NCBI GenBank assembly: GCA_026002875.1
Contig: BPGE01000001.1
Location: forward strand, 3,782,001 to 3,846,000
Length of the DNA: 64,000 bases
Source: Bryobacteraceae bacterium
Lineage (GTDB): Bacteria > Acidobacteriota > Terriglobia > Bryobacterales > Bryobacteraceae
Reading direction: 5' to 3'
A program made the position numbers and the translations under genes. Shown in pieces: positions 1-7,904 of this stretch (the stretch's first letter is position 1; every line of letters starts with the position of its first letter). A model generated the notes under the pieces. That model was not told the DNA's origin and searched no databases. It saw nothing but the letters and a program-made list of their open reading frames with translations.

Positions 1-2
1 AC

Positions 3-1244
3 TTCCGCATCAACTTCCCCAACGGCTACTGGGCGACCACCAATGTTGTGTACAACATCTCGGTGACTGAGCCGGAGCTGCGCCTGCGGCGCGTGGAGAT
101 GGCTGCCACCGTGGACGCACCACTGTACTTCCTGAGGCTGTTGGGCCATGACACGGCGCGTTTGCGGGTGACCGCCGCCGCGCAGCGGCGTGACGTGAAC
201 GTCATGATGGTGCTCGACATCTCCGGCTCGATGCAGACGGCGGGAGCGTGCGGCGCGCTCCGCAGTTCGGCCACAGCGTTCGTGGACCGCTTCGCCAACG
301 GCCGCGACCGGCTGGGCATGCTGACCTTCAACGGCGCCACGCGGCTCAACTACCCCATGAATCTCTTCTTTAAGGATTCCCCCTCCATTTACACGCAGAT
401 CAGCTCCATTACCTGCGCGGGCTGGACTAACACCTCGCAGGCTCTGTGGGAGGGCTACCAGCAGCTTGTCGCTTTGAACGAGCCGGGCGCGCTGAATGTC
501 ATCCTCTTTTTCACCGACGGCCGCCCGACGGCGCTGACCGCGGACTACCCCATCAAGACGCTACCGGACACGCGCTACGGCGATGGCAACGGCGGATTCC
601 TCACATCAACGCAATACACCTTTCAGCCAAGCCCCTGCCAGGATGAAGCCGGCAGGACGTATCCGAATCCACAATGGAATCCCGGGCCCAAACGCGGATT
701 CATCGCGGCTGGAGACTTCAATCTCACGGGAAGCACCGCGGGCTTGTACAATCAGACAACGATCGGGTCCACCTCGTTGATTCCTTCCTCCCAAAGGCAG
801 GGCTGCGCCATGACCACTCTGAATGCGAACGCCGTGCGGGGCGACGTGGCCTACATCCCCGATACGGACATCTACGGCAATTCCACTGTGAACCAGAGCT
901 ACAAGCCGGGTGTTTTCTTCCCTGTCGGCCATCCTTACGCCGGCCGCATCCGTCCCGACGTGCCGCGGGCGCTCCGCCATGCCGCCTACAACGCCGCCGA
1001 CAACGCCGCCTGGCGCATCCGCAGCGATACGAACCTGAGCCCGATCATCTATGTCATCGGCCTCGGCGGCACCGGCGGTGCGGAAACCTTTGACAGCGAG
1101 CTGATGACCCGCATCGCCAACGACGGCGATCCCCGCATCCAGCCGGACCGGCCGCGCGGCCTGTACGTCTATTCGCCGGATTCCACCCAGCTGACGAACG
1201 CGTTTCTCCGCATCGCCAGCGAGATCCTGCGCCTGGCAAGCTGA
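3..1244 (+). CDS. TadG-like von Willebrand factor A domain protein (5' end outside window)
   Basis: The reading frame is open to the left edge, so only the last 413 codons are visible and the true start lies outside the window. The first ~60 residues resemble the TadE/TadG pilus-assembly region, with the segment APLYFLRLLG leading into a VWA domain. The MIDAS metal site is the DISGSM motif at about visible residue 72, followed by a Thr-containing loop and the IIYVIGLGG strand near the C-terminus. The domain is interrupted by a long insertion (about residues 180-310) rich in Tyr, Asn and Pro. TadG-type proteins are anchored in the inner membrane and help assemble Flp/Tad pili. A convergent prepilin peptidase follows 12 bp downstream, which supports a Tad context. 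A generic secreted VWA protein is the alternative. Confidence 0.8.
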   Translation, partial: FRINFPNGYWATTNVVYNISVTEPELRLRRVEMAATVDAPLYFLRLLGHDTARLRVTAAAQRRDVNVMMVLDISGSMQTAGACGALRSSATAFVDRFANGRDRLGMLTFNGATRLNYPMNLFFKDSPSIYTQISSITCAGWTNTSQALWEGYQQLVALNEPGALNVILFFTDGRPTALTADYPIKTLPDTRYGDGNGGFLTSTQYTFQPSPCQDEAGRTYPNPQWNPGPKRGFIAAGDFNLTGSTAGLYNQTTIGSTSLIPSSQRQGCAMTTLNANAVRGDVAYIPDTDIYGNSTVNQSYKPGVFFPVGHPYAGRIRPDVPRALRHAAYNAADNAAWRIRSDTNLSPIIYVIGLGGTGGAETFDSELMTRIANDGDPRIQPDRPRGLYVYSPDSTQLTNAFLRIASEILRLAS

Positions 1245-1256
1245 GCTGCAGTCCGG

Positions 1257-1808
1257 TCAGGCGAGCAGCGCCGCCAGCGTCACCACCCAGACACCGAAGG
1301 CGATAGCCACCCCGTGCGGCAGCCGGAGCGCTCCTGCGGAGTGAATGCTGAGCCCTTCGCGTGACATGGCCGGATTGCGGAAGCTCAGCAGCTGACGCAC
1401 GAGGAAGCCCGTGTTGATCAGTGTGGCGCGGAGCCGGCCTTTCGACAGCGCCAGGATCAGTCCCGCCGCGGCGCCCGTCACCGCCGAAACGACGAAAATC
1501 CAGAACCAGACCCGCGGTCCTGCCAGAGCCCCCACGGCCATCATCAGCTTGACGTCGCCCGCCCCCATGCCCCGCAACAGGAAGAGCGGGAAATACACGA
1601 GCATGGCCAGCCCTGCTCCGGCGGCGGCGCGCAGAAGCCCGTCAAGGCCGCCCAGCGCGGTGTTCACGATAAAGCCGGCCAGAAACGCGCTGACAACCAG
1701 AACATTCGGAATCCGCCGTGCGCGGATGTCCGTGACAGCCGCCGCGGTGGCCGTCGCGATCAGCAGGCAGGCCGGGACAAGATGGAGGGCGCCGACGATT
1801 TCCTTCAT
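1257..1808 (-). CDS. Prepilin peptidase, A24 family (CpaA/TadV type)
   Basis: This 183-residue polytopic membrane protein has the two aspartates of A24 aspartic peptidases. The first is in TDIRARRIPN after the first membrane helix, and the second is in GMGAGDVKLM, the GxGD signature. It lacks the N-terminal cytoplasmic methylation domain of PilD, as expected for the short CpaA/TadV class that processes Flp pilin. Several Ala/Leu/Val-rich membrane helices are visible. The C-terminal part around residues 125-160 is more polar than in minimal CpaA. It ends facing the TadG-like gene and starts about 25 bp downstream of the PilZ gene on the same strand, so the two may be co-transcribed. Confidence 0.88.
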   Translation of the reverse strand: MKEIVGALHLVPACLLIATATAAAVTDIRARRIPNVLVVSAFLAGFIVNTALGGLDGLLRAAAGAGLAMLVYFPLFLLRGMGAGDVKLMMAVGALAGPRVWFWIFVVSAVTGAAAGLILALSKGRLRATLINTGFLVRQLLSFRNPAMSREGLSIHSAGALRLPHGVAIAFGVWVVTLAALLA

Positions 1809-1832
1809 GCGTTTGAATAGTCCCGCGGGCGG

Positions 1833-2228
1833 TTAAAGCCGAGGGCAACACTGGCCGGAGCTGCAGATGGCGGCCTCCTGAAACGATACGCCAATCCAGT
1901 GGTGCGGCGCCAGCGCGCTGGAAACATGACGCACCCCGGCCCGGAAACAGAGCCGCCGTGGTTCGGCAAGAAGGGCTCCGGGCAGATCGAAGGAGACCAG
2001 GACTTCCGCCTGCTCCTTGAGCTCCGGCAACGCGCCGGCTGTGACGATGTGAAGCACGCCGCCCTGCCGGTCCAGGCGCACCGCTTCGGCGCGCAATTCG
2101 TTTGCGGCCCCGGACCCGGGCAGGATGACCTGACACGGGATGGCGCCGGGAGCTGACCGTCCGTGTACATCCAGTCTGCCCATGTCCCCGTTTGGATCAT
2201 TCTGAACCGCGGCTCCGGTCATTGGCAA
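1833..2228 (-). CDS. Small PilZ-domain-like protein
   Basis: This is a 131-residue soluble protein without a signal peptide. The C-terminal half ends with VRHVS...HHWIGVSFQE, which matches the closing strand pattern of PilZ domains. A middle segment, DRQGGVLHI, sits where the family has its D/N-x-S-x-x-G motif. The canonical RxxxR c-di-GMP-binding motif is not evident near the N-terminus, so ligand binding is uncertain. The start is supported by GGAGG a few bases upstream of the ATG. It lies directly upstream of the prepilin peptidase, which fits control of pili or surface behaviour by c-di-GMP. The PilZ call is from pattern only; an unrelated beta-barrel protein cannot be excluded. Confidence 0.55.
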   Translation of the reverse strand: MPMTGAAVQNDPNGDMGRLDVHGRSAPGAIPCQVILPGSGAANELRAEAVRLDRQGGVLHIVTAGALPELKEQAEVLVSFDLPGALLAEPRRLCFRAGVRHVSSALAPHHWIGVSFQEAAICSSGQCCPRL

Positions 2229-2236
2229 TCCTCCAG

Positions 2237-2254
2237 TTGGTTAAAATTAACCAA
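2237..2254. promoter_or_regulatory. Inverted repeat TTGGTTAA-AA-TTAACCAA, candidate operator
   Basis: Two perfect 8-bp arms are separated by 2 bp, just upstream of the PilZ gene's Shine-Dalgarno sequence. Two more GGTTAAT half-sites occur in the same AT-rich divergent region (near 2276 and 2324). The position fits an operator for the minus-strand PilZ/prepilin peptidase unit, possibly shared with the plus-strand regulator gene. The binding protein is unknown. Confidence 0.45.
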
Positions 2255-2467
2255 GGATATGGAGAAAAAGTGCCACGGTTAATCCATTTAGGGGTCGGAA
2301 ATCCGTACTGGAAGAGTGCGGGGTTAATTTTGGCATTGACTAAGAGGAGTTTCTGAGTCACACTTAGGCCATTCCGGGGTGACTGTTTCAGGTCATTCCC
2401 CGCGGAGGAAGGAAATGGAGGAAGAGCGCCAGTCACGGTCAGCTGGCGCCGGAGGAGTTCATCTGCT

Positions 2468-3226
2468 GTGGTTGCGGAGGGTTCTGTGAGAGAGAGGAAA
2501 GTGGTTGTCGCCTCGGACGTGCCACTGTATGCGGAGAGTATCCGATGGATGCTGACCCGGCGGGAGGAAATGGAAGTATCCACGGCACACTGTTTTGAAG
2601 GGACTTTGCCTGACCTGGCTCAGCAGGAGGCGGATGCATTTCTGGTGGAATGCGGCGGTCTGCTGGACTGGAGCGGACTGGCGGCGCTGTGCCGCAACGC
2701 CGCGCCGCGTCCCGTGATCGTGCTGACCCGTCACGCGCCGATGGAGACGATCTGTCAGGCTCGGGAAGCCGGGGTGCGGGCGCTGATCGATCTGCGCCTG
2801 GATCCGGACGGAGTGCTGGATGCCGTCTGCCGGGCGCTGGAAGGCGAGATGGTTTATCCGGAGTCGGATGAAGAAGTGCGCCAGCGGTCGCGGCGCATCC
2901 GGCTGACGCCGCGCGAGGGGCAGCTGGTGACGCTTCTCGTCCAGGGCCTGAAGAACAAGGAAATCGCTGCTCAGCTCGAGCTTAGCGAGGGTACGGTGAA
3001 GGTCTACCTCTCCAAGCTGTTCCAGAAGGTGGGCGCCAAGGACCGGTTCGAGCTGGCGCTGTTCGGCCTGAGGAACCTCGTCAACGGGGAATTCAGCTGC
3101 GTCGAGCCCGGCCGCCGCAGGAAGCCGACGCGGATGGTGCGCGAGCAGGATCGGCGGGGGCTGCGGACGCTGGTGGTGGGCAACGGCCACACGGCGGCCA
3201 TGGCGGCGAAGGCAAGCGGTCTGTAG
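2468..3226 (+). CDS. LuxR/NarL-type regulator with degenerate receiver domain
   Basis: This 252-residue protein has a receiver-like fold (about 10-130) followed by a LuxR helix-turn-helix (about 143-205; LTPREGQLVTLL...NKEIAAQLELSEGTVKVYL). The receiver is atypical. The acidic pair after strand 1 is reduced to S16-D17, and the phospho-acceptor position after strand 3 (DAFLVEC) carries Glu61 instead of Asp. The conserved Lys before the last loop is missing, although Thr87 is kept. This suggests phosphorylation-independent control. The GTG start at 2468 has GGAGGAG upstream; a second GTG at 2486 with its own GGAGG is an alternative. It is followed 11 bp later by a TonB-like gene in the same direction. 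Confidence 0.85.
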   Translation: MVAEGSVRERKVVVASDVPLYAESIRWMLTRREEMEVSTAHCFEGTLPDLAQQEADAFLVECGGLLDWSGLAALCRNAAPRPVIVLTRHAPMETICQAREAGVRALIDLRLDPDGVLDAVCRALEGEMVYPESDEEVRQRSRRIRLTPREGQLVTLLVQGLKNKEIAAQLELSEGTVKVYLSKLFQKVGAKDRFELALFGLRNLVNGEFSCVEPGRRRKPTRMVREQDRRGLRTLVVGNGHTAAMAAKASGL

Positions 3227-3237
3227 GGTTGTTCGCC

Positions 3238-4881
3238 ATGCGGATCGTGATCCGGTCCTCTCCTCGGGCGAGCCCGCAGGAGACGGACGAACCGGCGCCG
3301 CGATTCGATCTTCTGCCCCGCCGCCAGCCATCCTTCCTCACGTCTCTGCTGGCATCGGCGATCCTGCACGGGGCTGTTCTGGAGCTGGTGCCGGGCTTGG
3401 TGGTGCGGCTCGATTACTGGAGATTCCGCCCTCCGGAAATCGGGAGGATGATGGCGCGCTCCGCGCCCCTTCTGGTGAAAGTTCCCGAAGCGGCGGCGGA
3501 AGATAAGCTCTACTTCCGCCCTGCCCGGGTGCGGCGGGCGGCGGAAGCGAAGAGGGCGCGGGGCGGCGCCCGTCCGGCGCCGCCGCCGGCGCAGCAGTCC
3601 GGACCCGTGGCGGCGGAAGAGCGGCCCTCAGCTCTGGTTCTGCAGCCCGGCCGGAGCGCCGAACCGCCGAAGAAGCTGCCGCCTCTGAAAGCCATGGCCG
3701 TCTGGAGCGGCCCCAATCCTCGTTTCGTCGAGGAGCCGATCGTGCCTGGCGCGCGCGAACCGGGACTGGAACCGTCGCCCTCCGGACGGAGCGCGGCCTT
3801 CGACACGCCCGTTTTGGCGCCTCCGAAGTTGCCCTCCTCGATGTCTCCCGCGGAGGCGATGGAGCGGGCCCGCGTCTATCTGCCGCCTTCCGGCTCAAGT
3901 CCGCTGGCCAGCCGCAGACAGTGGCTGCAGGAGCCGGAAGTCGCCTTTTCGGCCGCGAACACAGGCACGCCCGCGGCCTTCATTATCATGACGCCCGAGC
4001 GGCCGAAACCGGGGGAGACCATCACGGTGCCGCCGGGCAACCTGATCGTGCTGGGCTCTGGAACCGGACAGGCCCCGGTGAAGGAGGCCTCGGCAGGACA
4101 GGAGAAGCCGGCTGCGCAGACAGCCGCGAAAGCGGCGGGCGGCAGCGGAGAACCGCAGGCGGCGAAACTCGAGGGCAAGACTGCGGGCGCAGGCCCGCGC
4201 GGCGATGGGCCGGCCAATGGAACCGCGCCCGGCCCATCGGCGGTAACAGCGCTGGCGGGCGCGGCCGCCAACGGCGCTCCGGGCGCCGCGCCTGCGGCTG
4301 CATCCGCCGCGGGCGCAGCCCCAGGAAACAGAAGCACCGCGGCCGCCCGCACCATCCGCACCTCCACCGGCGACATCTTCGCCCTGGTGGAAAGCGACGG
4401 GTCCGTCACGCTGACGTATCCGGCTGGCGGATCGTTCGACGTCGTCGTGGTGGATGCATCGCTGCCCCAGGCGATCGCCTCCCACACCTCCGCCCTCTCC
4501 GGGAGTCCCGTGTACACGGCCTATCTCAACGTCGGACAGCCCGTGGAGTGGATCCTGCACTACTGCCTGCCCGGCGGAGAAGGAGGCGTCCGGAGGCAGC
4601 ATGCGGTCGTCACGCTGAGCGCGCCCAAGCCGCTGAAGGCCCCCTATGTGGTGGAAGCGCACCTGCCGCCGGAGCCGCTGTGGCGCTGGAACGGATACCA
4701 GGTGTTTCACGCCCTTTTGACCGCGGGAGGCAGACTGGAGAAGTTGCGGGTCCTGCAGGCCGGCAACGCCGCGGAGACCCTCCTGGATTCCCTGCGGCGC
4801 TGGACGTTCCGCCCTGCGATGCTCGACGGGGCGCCGGCGGCTACGGAGGTGCTGCTGGTGATTCCGCCGTTCCGGCCGTGA
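3238..4881 (+). CDS. TonB-like protein with long Pro/Ala-rich linker
   Basis: This 547-residue protein has one hydrophobic segment near residues 37-58 (SLLASAILHGAVLELV...). A very long Ala/Pro/Gly-rich region follows, up to about residue 370. The C-terminal ~80 residues resemble a TonB C-terminal domain (YQVFHALLTAGGRLEKLRVLQAG...LRRWTFRPAMLDG). TonB-type proteins span the periplasm and pass proton-motive-force energy to outer-membrane receptors. No ExbB/ExbD gene is nearby. The ATG at 3238 is preferred because AGGG lies 9-12 bases upstream; an in-frame TTG occurs at 3229. The linker is much longer than in classical TonB, so another envelope-spanning role is possible. Confidence 0.65.
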   Translation: MRIVIRSSPRASPQETDEPAPRFDLLPRRQPSFLTSLLASAILHGAVLELVPGLVVRLDYWRFRPPEIGRMMARSAPLLVKVPEAAAEDKLYFRPARVRRAAEAKRARGGARPAPPPAQQSGPVAAEERPSALVLQPGRSAEPPKKLPPLKAMAVWSGPNPRFVEEPIVPGAREPGLEPSPSGRSAAFDTPVLAPPKLPSSMSPAEAMERARVYLPPSGSSPLASRRQWLQEPEVAFSAANTGTPAAFIIMTPERPKPGETITVPPGNLIVLGSGTGQAPVKEASAGQEKPAAQTAAKAAGGSGEPQAAKLEGKTAGAGPRGDGPANGTAPGPSAVTALAGAAANGAPGAAPAAASAAGAAPGNRSTAAARTIRTSTGDIFALVESDGSVTLTYPAGGSFDVVVVDASLPQAIASHTSALSGSPVYTAYLNVGQPVEWILHYCLPGGEGGVRRQHAVVTLSAPKPLKAPYVVEAHLPPEPLWRWNGYQVFHALLTAGGRLEKLRVLQAGNAAETLLDSLRRWTFRPAMLDGAPAATEVLLVIPPFRP

Positions 4882-4892
4882 AAGGATTGGGC

Positions 4893-5759
4893 ATGGCCAC
4901 TGCACTCGATCTCCTGCTGGCGCGGCAGAACCCCGATGGCGGTTTCGGATTCCGCCCCGGGCAAAGCTCGTGGCTGGAACCGGCGGCCTGGGCAGCACTG
5001 GCGCTCCATGGCCGGGCCGAAGCGCAACGCGCCCTGGCCTGGATCGAGCCTCAGCAGCTTTCCTCGGGCGCGTGGCCGGCGCATCCGCAGGCGCAGCGCG
5101 AGAGCTGGGCCACGTCCCTGGTGATCCTGCTGAAGTGCCTGCGCGGGGAGTTCGACTCGAAGTGGAAACGCGCCGTCGACTGGCTGGTCTCCGCCGAGGC
5201 GCGCCGCATCCCGGATCCATCCTGGCTCCAGCGCCTGCTGCAGAAGGAAGACGCCGTCGTCCAGGACCGCAGGCTGCGGGGCTGGCCGTGGACTCCGGGC
5301 GCAGCCGGCTGGATCGAGCCGACGGTGCATGCCGTGCGCGCGCTCGAGCTCAGCCGCGCACGCTACACGGGCGGCGCGCTGCAGGAGAGAATTGAAACGG
5401 GAGTGCGGATGATTCTCGACCGCCAGTGCAAAGACGGCGGCTGGAACTACGGCAACAAGCGCGTGCTGGGGCAGGATCTCGATTCGTATCCCGAATGCAC
5501 GGCGCTGGCCCTCATCGGACTGTCCGGACGCACGGGGCCCCAGGTAGAGCGCGGCCTCGCCCGCGCCGTAGAGGACTGGAAACGCGGACCGCGCGGGCTG
5601 GCGCACGCCCTGCTCCGCATCGCGTTCCGCATGCACGGGGTTCTGTTCGAGGACCGGCCCGTCGAGGTGAATGCGCGCACCGACACGGCCGTGCTCGCCT
5701 TCGCCCTGATTGGCAACGCAGATGGCGCGTGGAGGCTCTGGAAGGGAGGATCTGCATGA
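4893..5759 (+). CDS. Prenyltransferase/squalene-oxidase-like alpha/alpha-toroid repeat protein
   Basis: This is a 288-residue soluble protein without a signal peptide. It has repeated motifs of the terpenoid cyclase/prenyltransferase toroid: RQNPDGGFGF near the start, then WPWTPGAAGWIEPT, RQCKDGGWNYG and DLDSYPECTALALIGL. Such QDGGW-like repeats occur in squalene cyclases, prenyltransferase beta subunits and many uncharacterised proteins. At under 300 residues it is too short for a full squalene cyclase, and no DxDD proton-donor motif is visible, so enzymatic activity is doubtful. It follows the TonB-like gene by 11 bp and overlaps the DUF362 gene by 4 bp (ATGA), so it is probably co-translated with it. 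Confidence 0.75.
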   Translation: MATALDLLLARQNPDGGFGFRPGQSSWLEPAAWAALALHGRAEAQRALAWIEPQQLSSGAWPAHPQAQRESWATSLVILLKCLRGEFDSKWKRAVDWLVSAEARRIPDPSWLQRLLQKEDAVVQDRRLRGWPWTPGAAGWIEPTVHAVRALELSRARYTGGALQERIETGVRMILDRQCKDGGWNYGNKRVLGQDLDSYPECTALALIGLSGRTGPQVERGLARAVEDWKRGPRGLAHALLRIAFRMHGVLFEDRPVEVNARTDTAVLAFALIGNADGAWRLWKGGSA

Positions 5760-6709
5760 ACCGGCGGCAATGGATGGCGTGCGGGCTGGCCGCGGCCGGA
5801 GCGGCCTGCTCCCGGCCTGCGCTGAAGCCCTGGAAGCGGAAGGAGCCGGTCTTCATCCTTCGCGCCGAAAACTACAGCAAAGAACTCGCCTCCGAAATCC
5901 GCCGCGCCGTCGAAGCCTCCGGCATCGGCGTCCGCGGCAAAAATGTTGTGCTCAAACCGAACCTGGTCGAGTTCTCCCGCGCCACAGCCATCAATACCCA
6001 CCCCGTCTTCGTGGCGGCCGTGATGGAGGCCCTGCTCTCTCTGGGCGCGGCTCAGGTCCGCATCGCCGAGGGGCCGGGCCACCGCCGCGACACCTGGACG
6101 CTGGCCGAAGAAGCAGGCTACTTCGAGGCCATTCCCCGCTTCGAAGAGCTGTTCATCGACCTCAACCGCGACGATGTCGAGCGCGCGGGCGATTTCGGCG
6201 AGTGGGGGCCGCTGTGGGCGCCGAAAACCCTGCTGGCCGCCGATCTGATCGTCTCGCTGCCCAAGCTGAAAACGCATCATTGGGCCGGCGCCACGCTCTC
6301 GATGAAGAACCTGTTCGGCACCGTCCCGGGCAGTCTCTACGGCTGGCCGAAGAACGTGCTGCACCAGTACGGCATCGATCCGTCCATCGTGAAGCTGGCC
6401 GAAACCTACGCGGCGAAGACCGTGGCGATCGTGGACGGCATCGTCGGCATGGAAGGCGACGGGCCCATCCGCGGCAAGCCCCGCCAGGCGGGCGTCATCG
6501 TCGCGGGCGCAAACCTGCCCGCGGTGGACGCGACTTGCTGCCGCCTGATGGGGATTGATCCTGCCCGCGTCCGCTCGCTCGAGATGACGCAGCATCTCGG
6601 CCCCATCGGCGAGCCATGGATCGAACAGCGCGGCGAGCGGCCTGAAACGCTGCGCCAGGACTTCGAGCTGATTCCGATGTGGAGCTACCTGCGGGTGCCG
6701 GAAGCCTGA
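5756..6709 (+). CDS. DUF362 domain protein with Tat/lipoprotein-like leader
   Basis: This 317-residue protein has an N-terminus that combines an Arg pair (NRRQWMACG) with a possible lipobox ending at AAC, so it may be exported or membrane-anchored. The body matches DUF362: VVLKPNLVEF, the SLPKLKTHHWAGATLSMKNLFG block, and AIVDGIVGMEGDGP. DUF362 proteins are often linked to iron-sulfur or redox enzymes, but no reaction is assigned. No cysteine cluster for an Fe-S centre is visible in this copy. It starts inside the stop of the toroid gene (ATGA) and ends the operon facing the pirin gene. Confidence 0.85.
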   Translation: MNRRQWMACGLAAAGAACSRPALKPWKRKEPVFILRAENYSKELASEIRRAVEASGIGVRGKNVVLKPNLVEFSRATAINTHPVFVAAVMEALLSLGAAQVRIAEGPGHRRDTWTLAEEAGYFEAIPRFEELFIDLNRDDVERAGDFGEWGPLWAPKTLLAADLIVSLPKLKTHHWAGATLSMKNLFGTVPGSLYGWPKNVLHQYGIDPSIVKLAETYAAKTVAIVDGIVGMEGDGPIRGKPRQAGVIVAGANLPAVDATCCRLMGIDPARVRSLEMTQHLGPIGEPWIEQRGERPETLRQDFELIPMWSYLRVPEA

Positions 6710-6718
6710 ACGCGGCTC

Positions 6719-7417
6719 CTATGCCAGATCGAACACCAGCACTTCGCTGGCGCGCCTTGCGGAGATGCGCAGGACCGGCTCCTCGCTCACGGCCGCACCG
6801 TCGCCCGCGTGCAGAGCCGTGCCGTTGAGATCCACTTCGCCTGAAGCCACCTGCAGCCACGCATGACGGCCGGCGGCGAGCGCATGCTCCACGCTTGCGC
6901 CTTCATCGAGCACTGCGGTCCACAGCTCCGCCGCCTGATGGATGGGCAGGGAGCCATCGCGGCCGCCGGGGGAGGCCAGCAGGCAGAGCCGGTTGCGGCG
7001 GTCTTCCAGGGGGAAATGCTTCTCCACGTAGTGCGGCTGCAGCCCGCGCTGCGACGGATAGATCCAGATCTGGAGCAGGTGCAACGGCTCGGTCTTCGAC
7101 GCATTCGCCTCGCTGTGGAAGATGCCCGTGCCGGCGCTCATCTTCTGCAGGTCGCCCGGCCGCAGCACGCCCCGCGCGCCGGTGGAGTCCTCGTGCTCGA
7201 GCGCGCCGGACAGGATCCACGTCAGGATCTCCATGTCCCGGTGCGGGTGCCAGTCGAACCGCCCGCCGGGCGCAATCCAGTCCTCATTGATCACCCGCAA
7301 TGACTGGAAGCTGGTCCAGGCGGGATCGATGTAGCGGTTGAACGAGAACGTATGCCGGCTGTCGAGCCAGTCCACTTGCGTGACGCCCCGCTCGGCCGAG
7401 GGTCGCAGACGGATCAT
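6719..7417 (-). CDS. Pirin family protein (bicupin, YhhW-like)
   Basis: This is a 232-residue bicupin. The N-terminal cupin carries the metal-site residues HPHRDMEIL and the later GTGIFHSEAN. The N-terminal signature SRHTFSFNRYIDP is typical of pirins of the YhhW type, some of which act as quercetin 2,3-dioxygenases. The C-terminal cupin has lost its metal ligands, as is common in the family. It is a cytoplasmic protein. It lies 55 bp downstream of a MarR gene on the same strand, with a short inverted repeat in that gap, suggesting local control. The substrate is unknown. Confidence 0.9.
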   Translation of the reverse strand: MIRLRPSAERGVTQVDWLDSRHTFSFNRYIDPAWTSFQSLRVINEDWIAPGGRFDWHPHRDMEILTWILSGALEHEDSTGARGVLRPGDLQKMSAGTGIFHSEANASKTEPLHLLQIWIYPSQRGLQPHYVEKHFPLEDRRNRLCLLASPGGRDGSLPIHQAAELWTAVLDEGASVEHALAAGRHAWLQVASGEVDLNGTALHAGDGAAVSEEPVLRISARRASEVLVFDLA

Positions 7418-7433
7418 CGGGCCTCCTGGTCGT

Positions 7434-7445
7434 TTGTTGGAACAA
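7434..7445. promoter_or_regulatory. Short inverted repeat TTGTT-GG-AACAA upstream of pirin gene
   Basis: Five-base arms with a 2-bp spacer lie 17 bp upstream of the pirin start codon, between the MarR and pirin genes. MarR proteins bind short palindromes of this kind, so it is a reasonable candidate operator for the adjacent MarR protein. The assignment rests on position only. Confidence 0.35.
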
Positions 7446-7472
7446 CTATTTCTTGGATGGCCGGGGCGCCCG

Positions 7473-7904
7473 TCAGGATTCAGCCAGGCGGCGGGCCAGC
7501 CGGGTCAGCGTGGCGGTCTGCTTTTCGCCGAGAACCGAGAACTGTCGCCGGTGCAGCGCCAGCATGGGCTCGTCGATCTGCGCGAGCAGTTGAAGTCCCG
7601 CACGCGTGATGCCCACGCGCACCACCCGGCGGTCGGAGTCCTGGCGCTGGCGGCGGACGAGCCCGGCTTTTTCCATCCGGTCGAGCAGGCGCGTCAGGTC
7701 GGGCTCGCGGGTCATCATGCTCCCCGCCACCTGGCGGCAGTTGAGCTGCTCCGGATGCGCCCCCCGCAGAATGCGCAGAACGTTGTACTGCGCCGGCCGC
7801 AAGCCGTACGGCTTGAGCAGTTCCGCCACGCCCTCCATCAGGCGCGCCGCCGCGCGCTGCAGCGAGACGAACGCGTCCTGTTCGGGCGGCGCAGGCTTCG
7901 TCAT
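7473..7904 (-). CDS. MarR-family transcriptional regulator
   Basis: This 143-residue winged-helix protein has helical flanks and the core YGLRPAQYNVLRILRG...NCRQVAGSMMTREPDLTRLLDRMEKAGLVRRQRQDSDRRVVRVGIT. The DxRxxxxxIT wing motif is characteristic of MarR. MarR dimers usually repress adjacent genes and are released by small phenolic or oxidising ligands. It contains one cysteine in the DNA-binding region, so redox sensing is possible but unproven. The start codon overlaps the stop of the upstream serine hydrolase by 4 bp (ATGA), and the pirin gene follows. This suggests one transcription unit of hydrolase, MarR and pirin. Confidence 0.92.
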   Translation of the reverse strand: MTKPAPPEQDAFVSLQRAAARLMEGVAELLKPYGLRPAQYNVLRILRGAHPEQLNCRQVAGSMMTREPDLTRLLDRMEKAGLVRRQRQDSDRRVVRVGITRAGLQLLAQIDEPMLALHRRQFSVLGEKQTATLTRLARRLAES

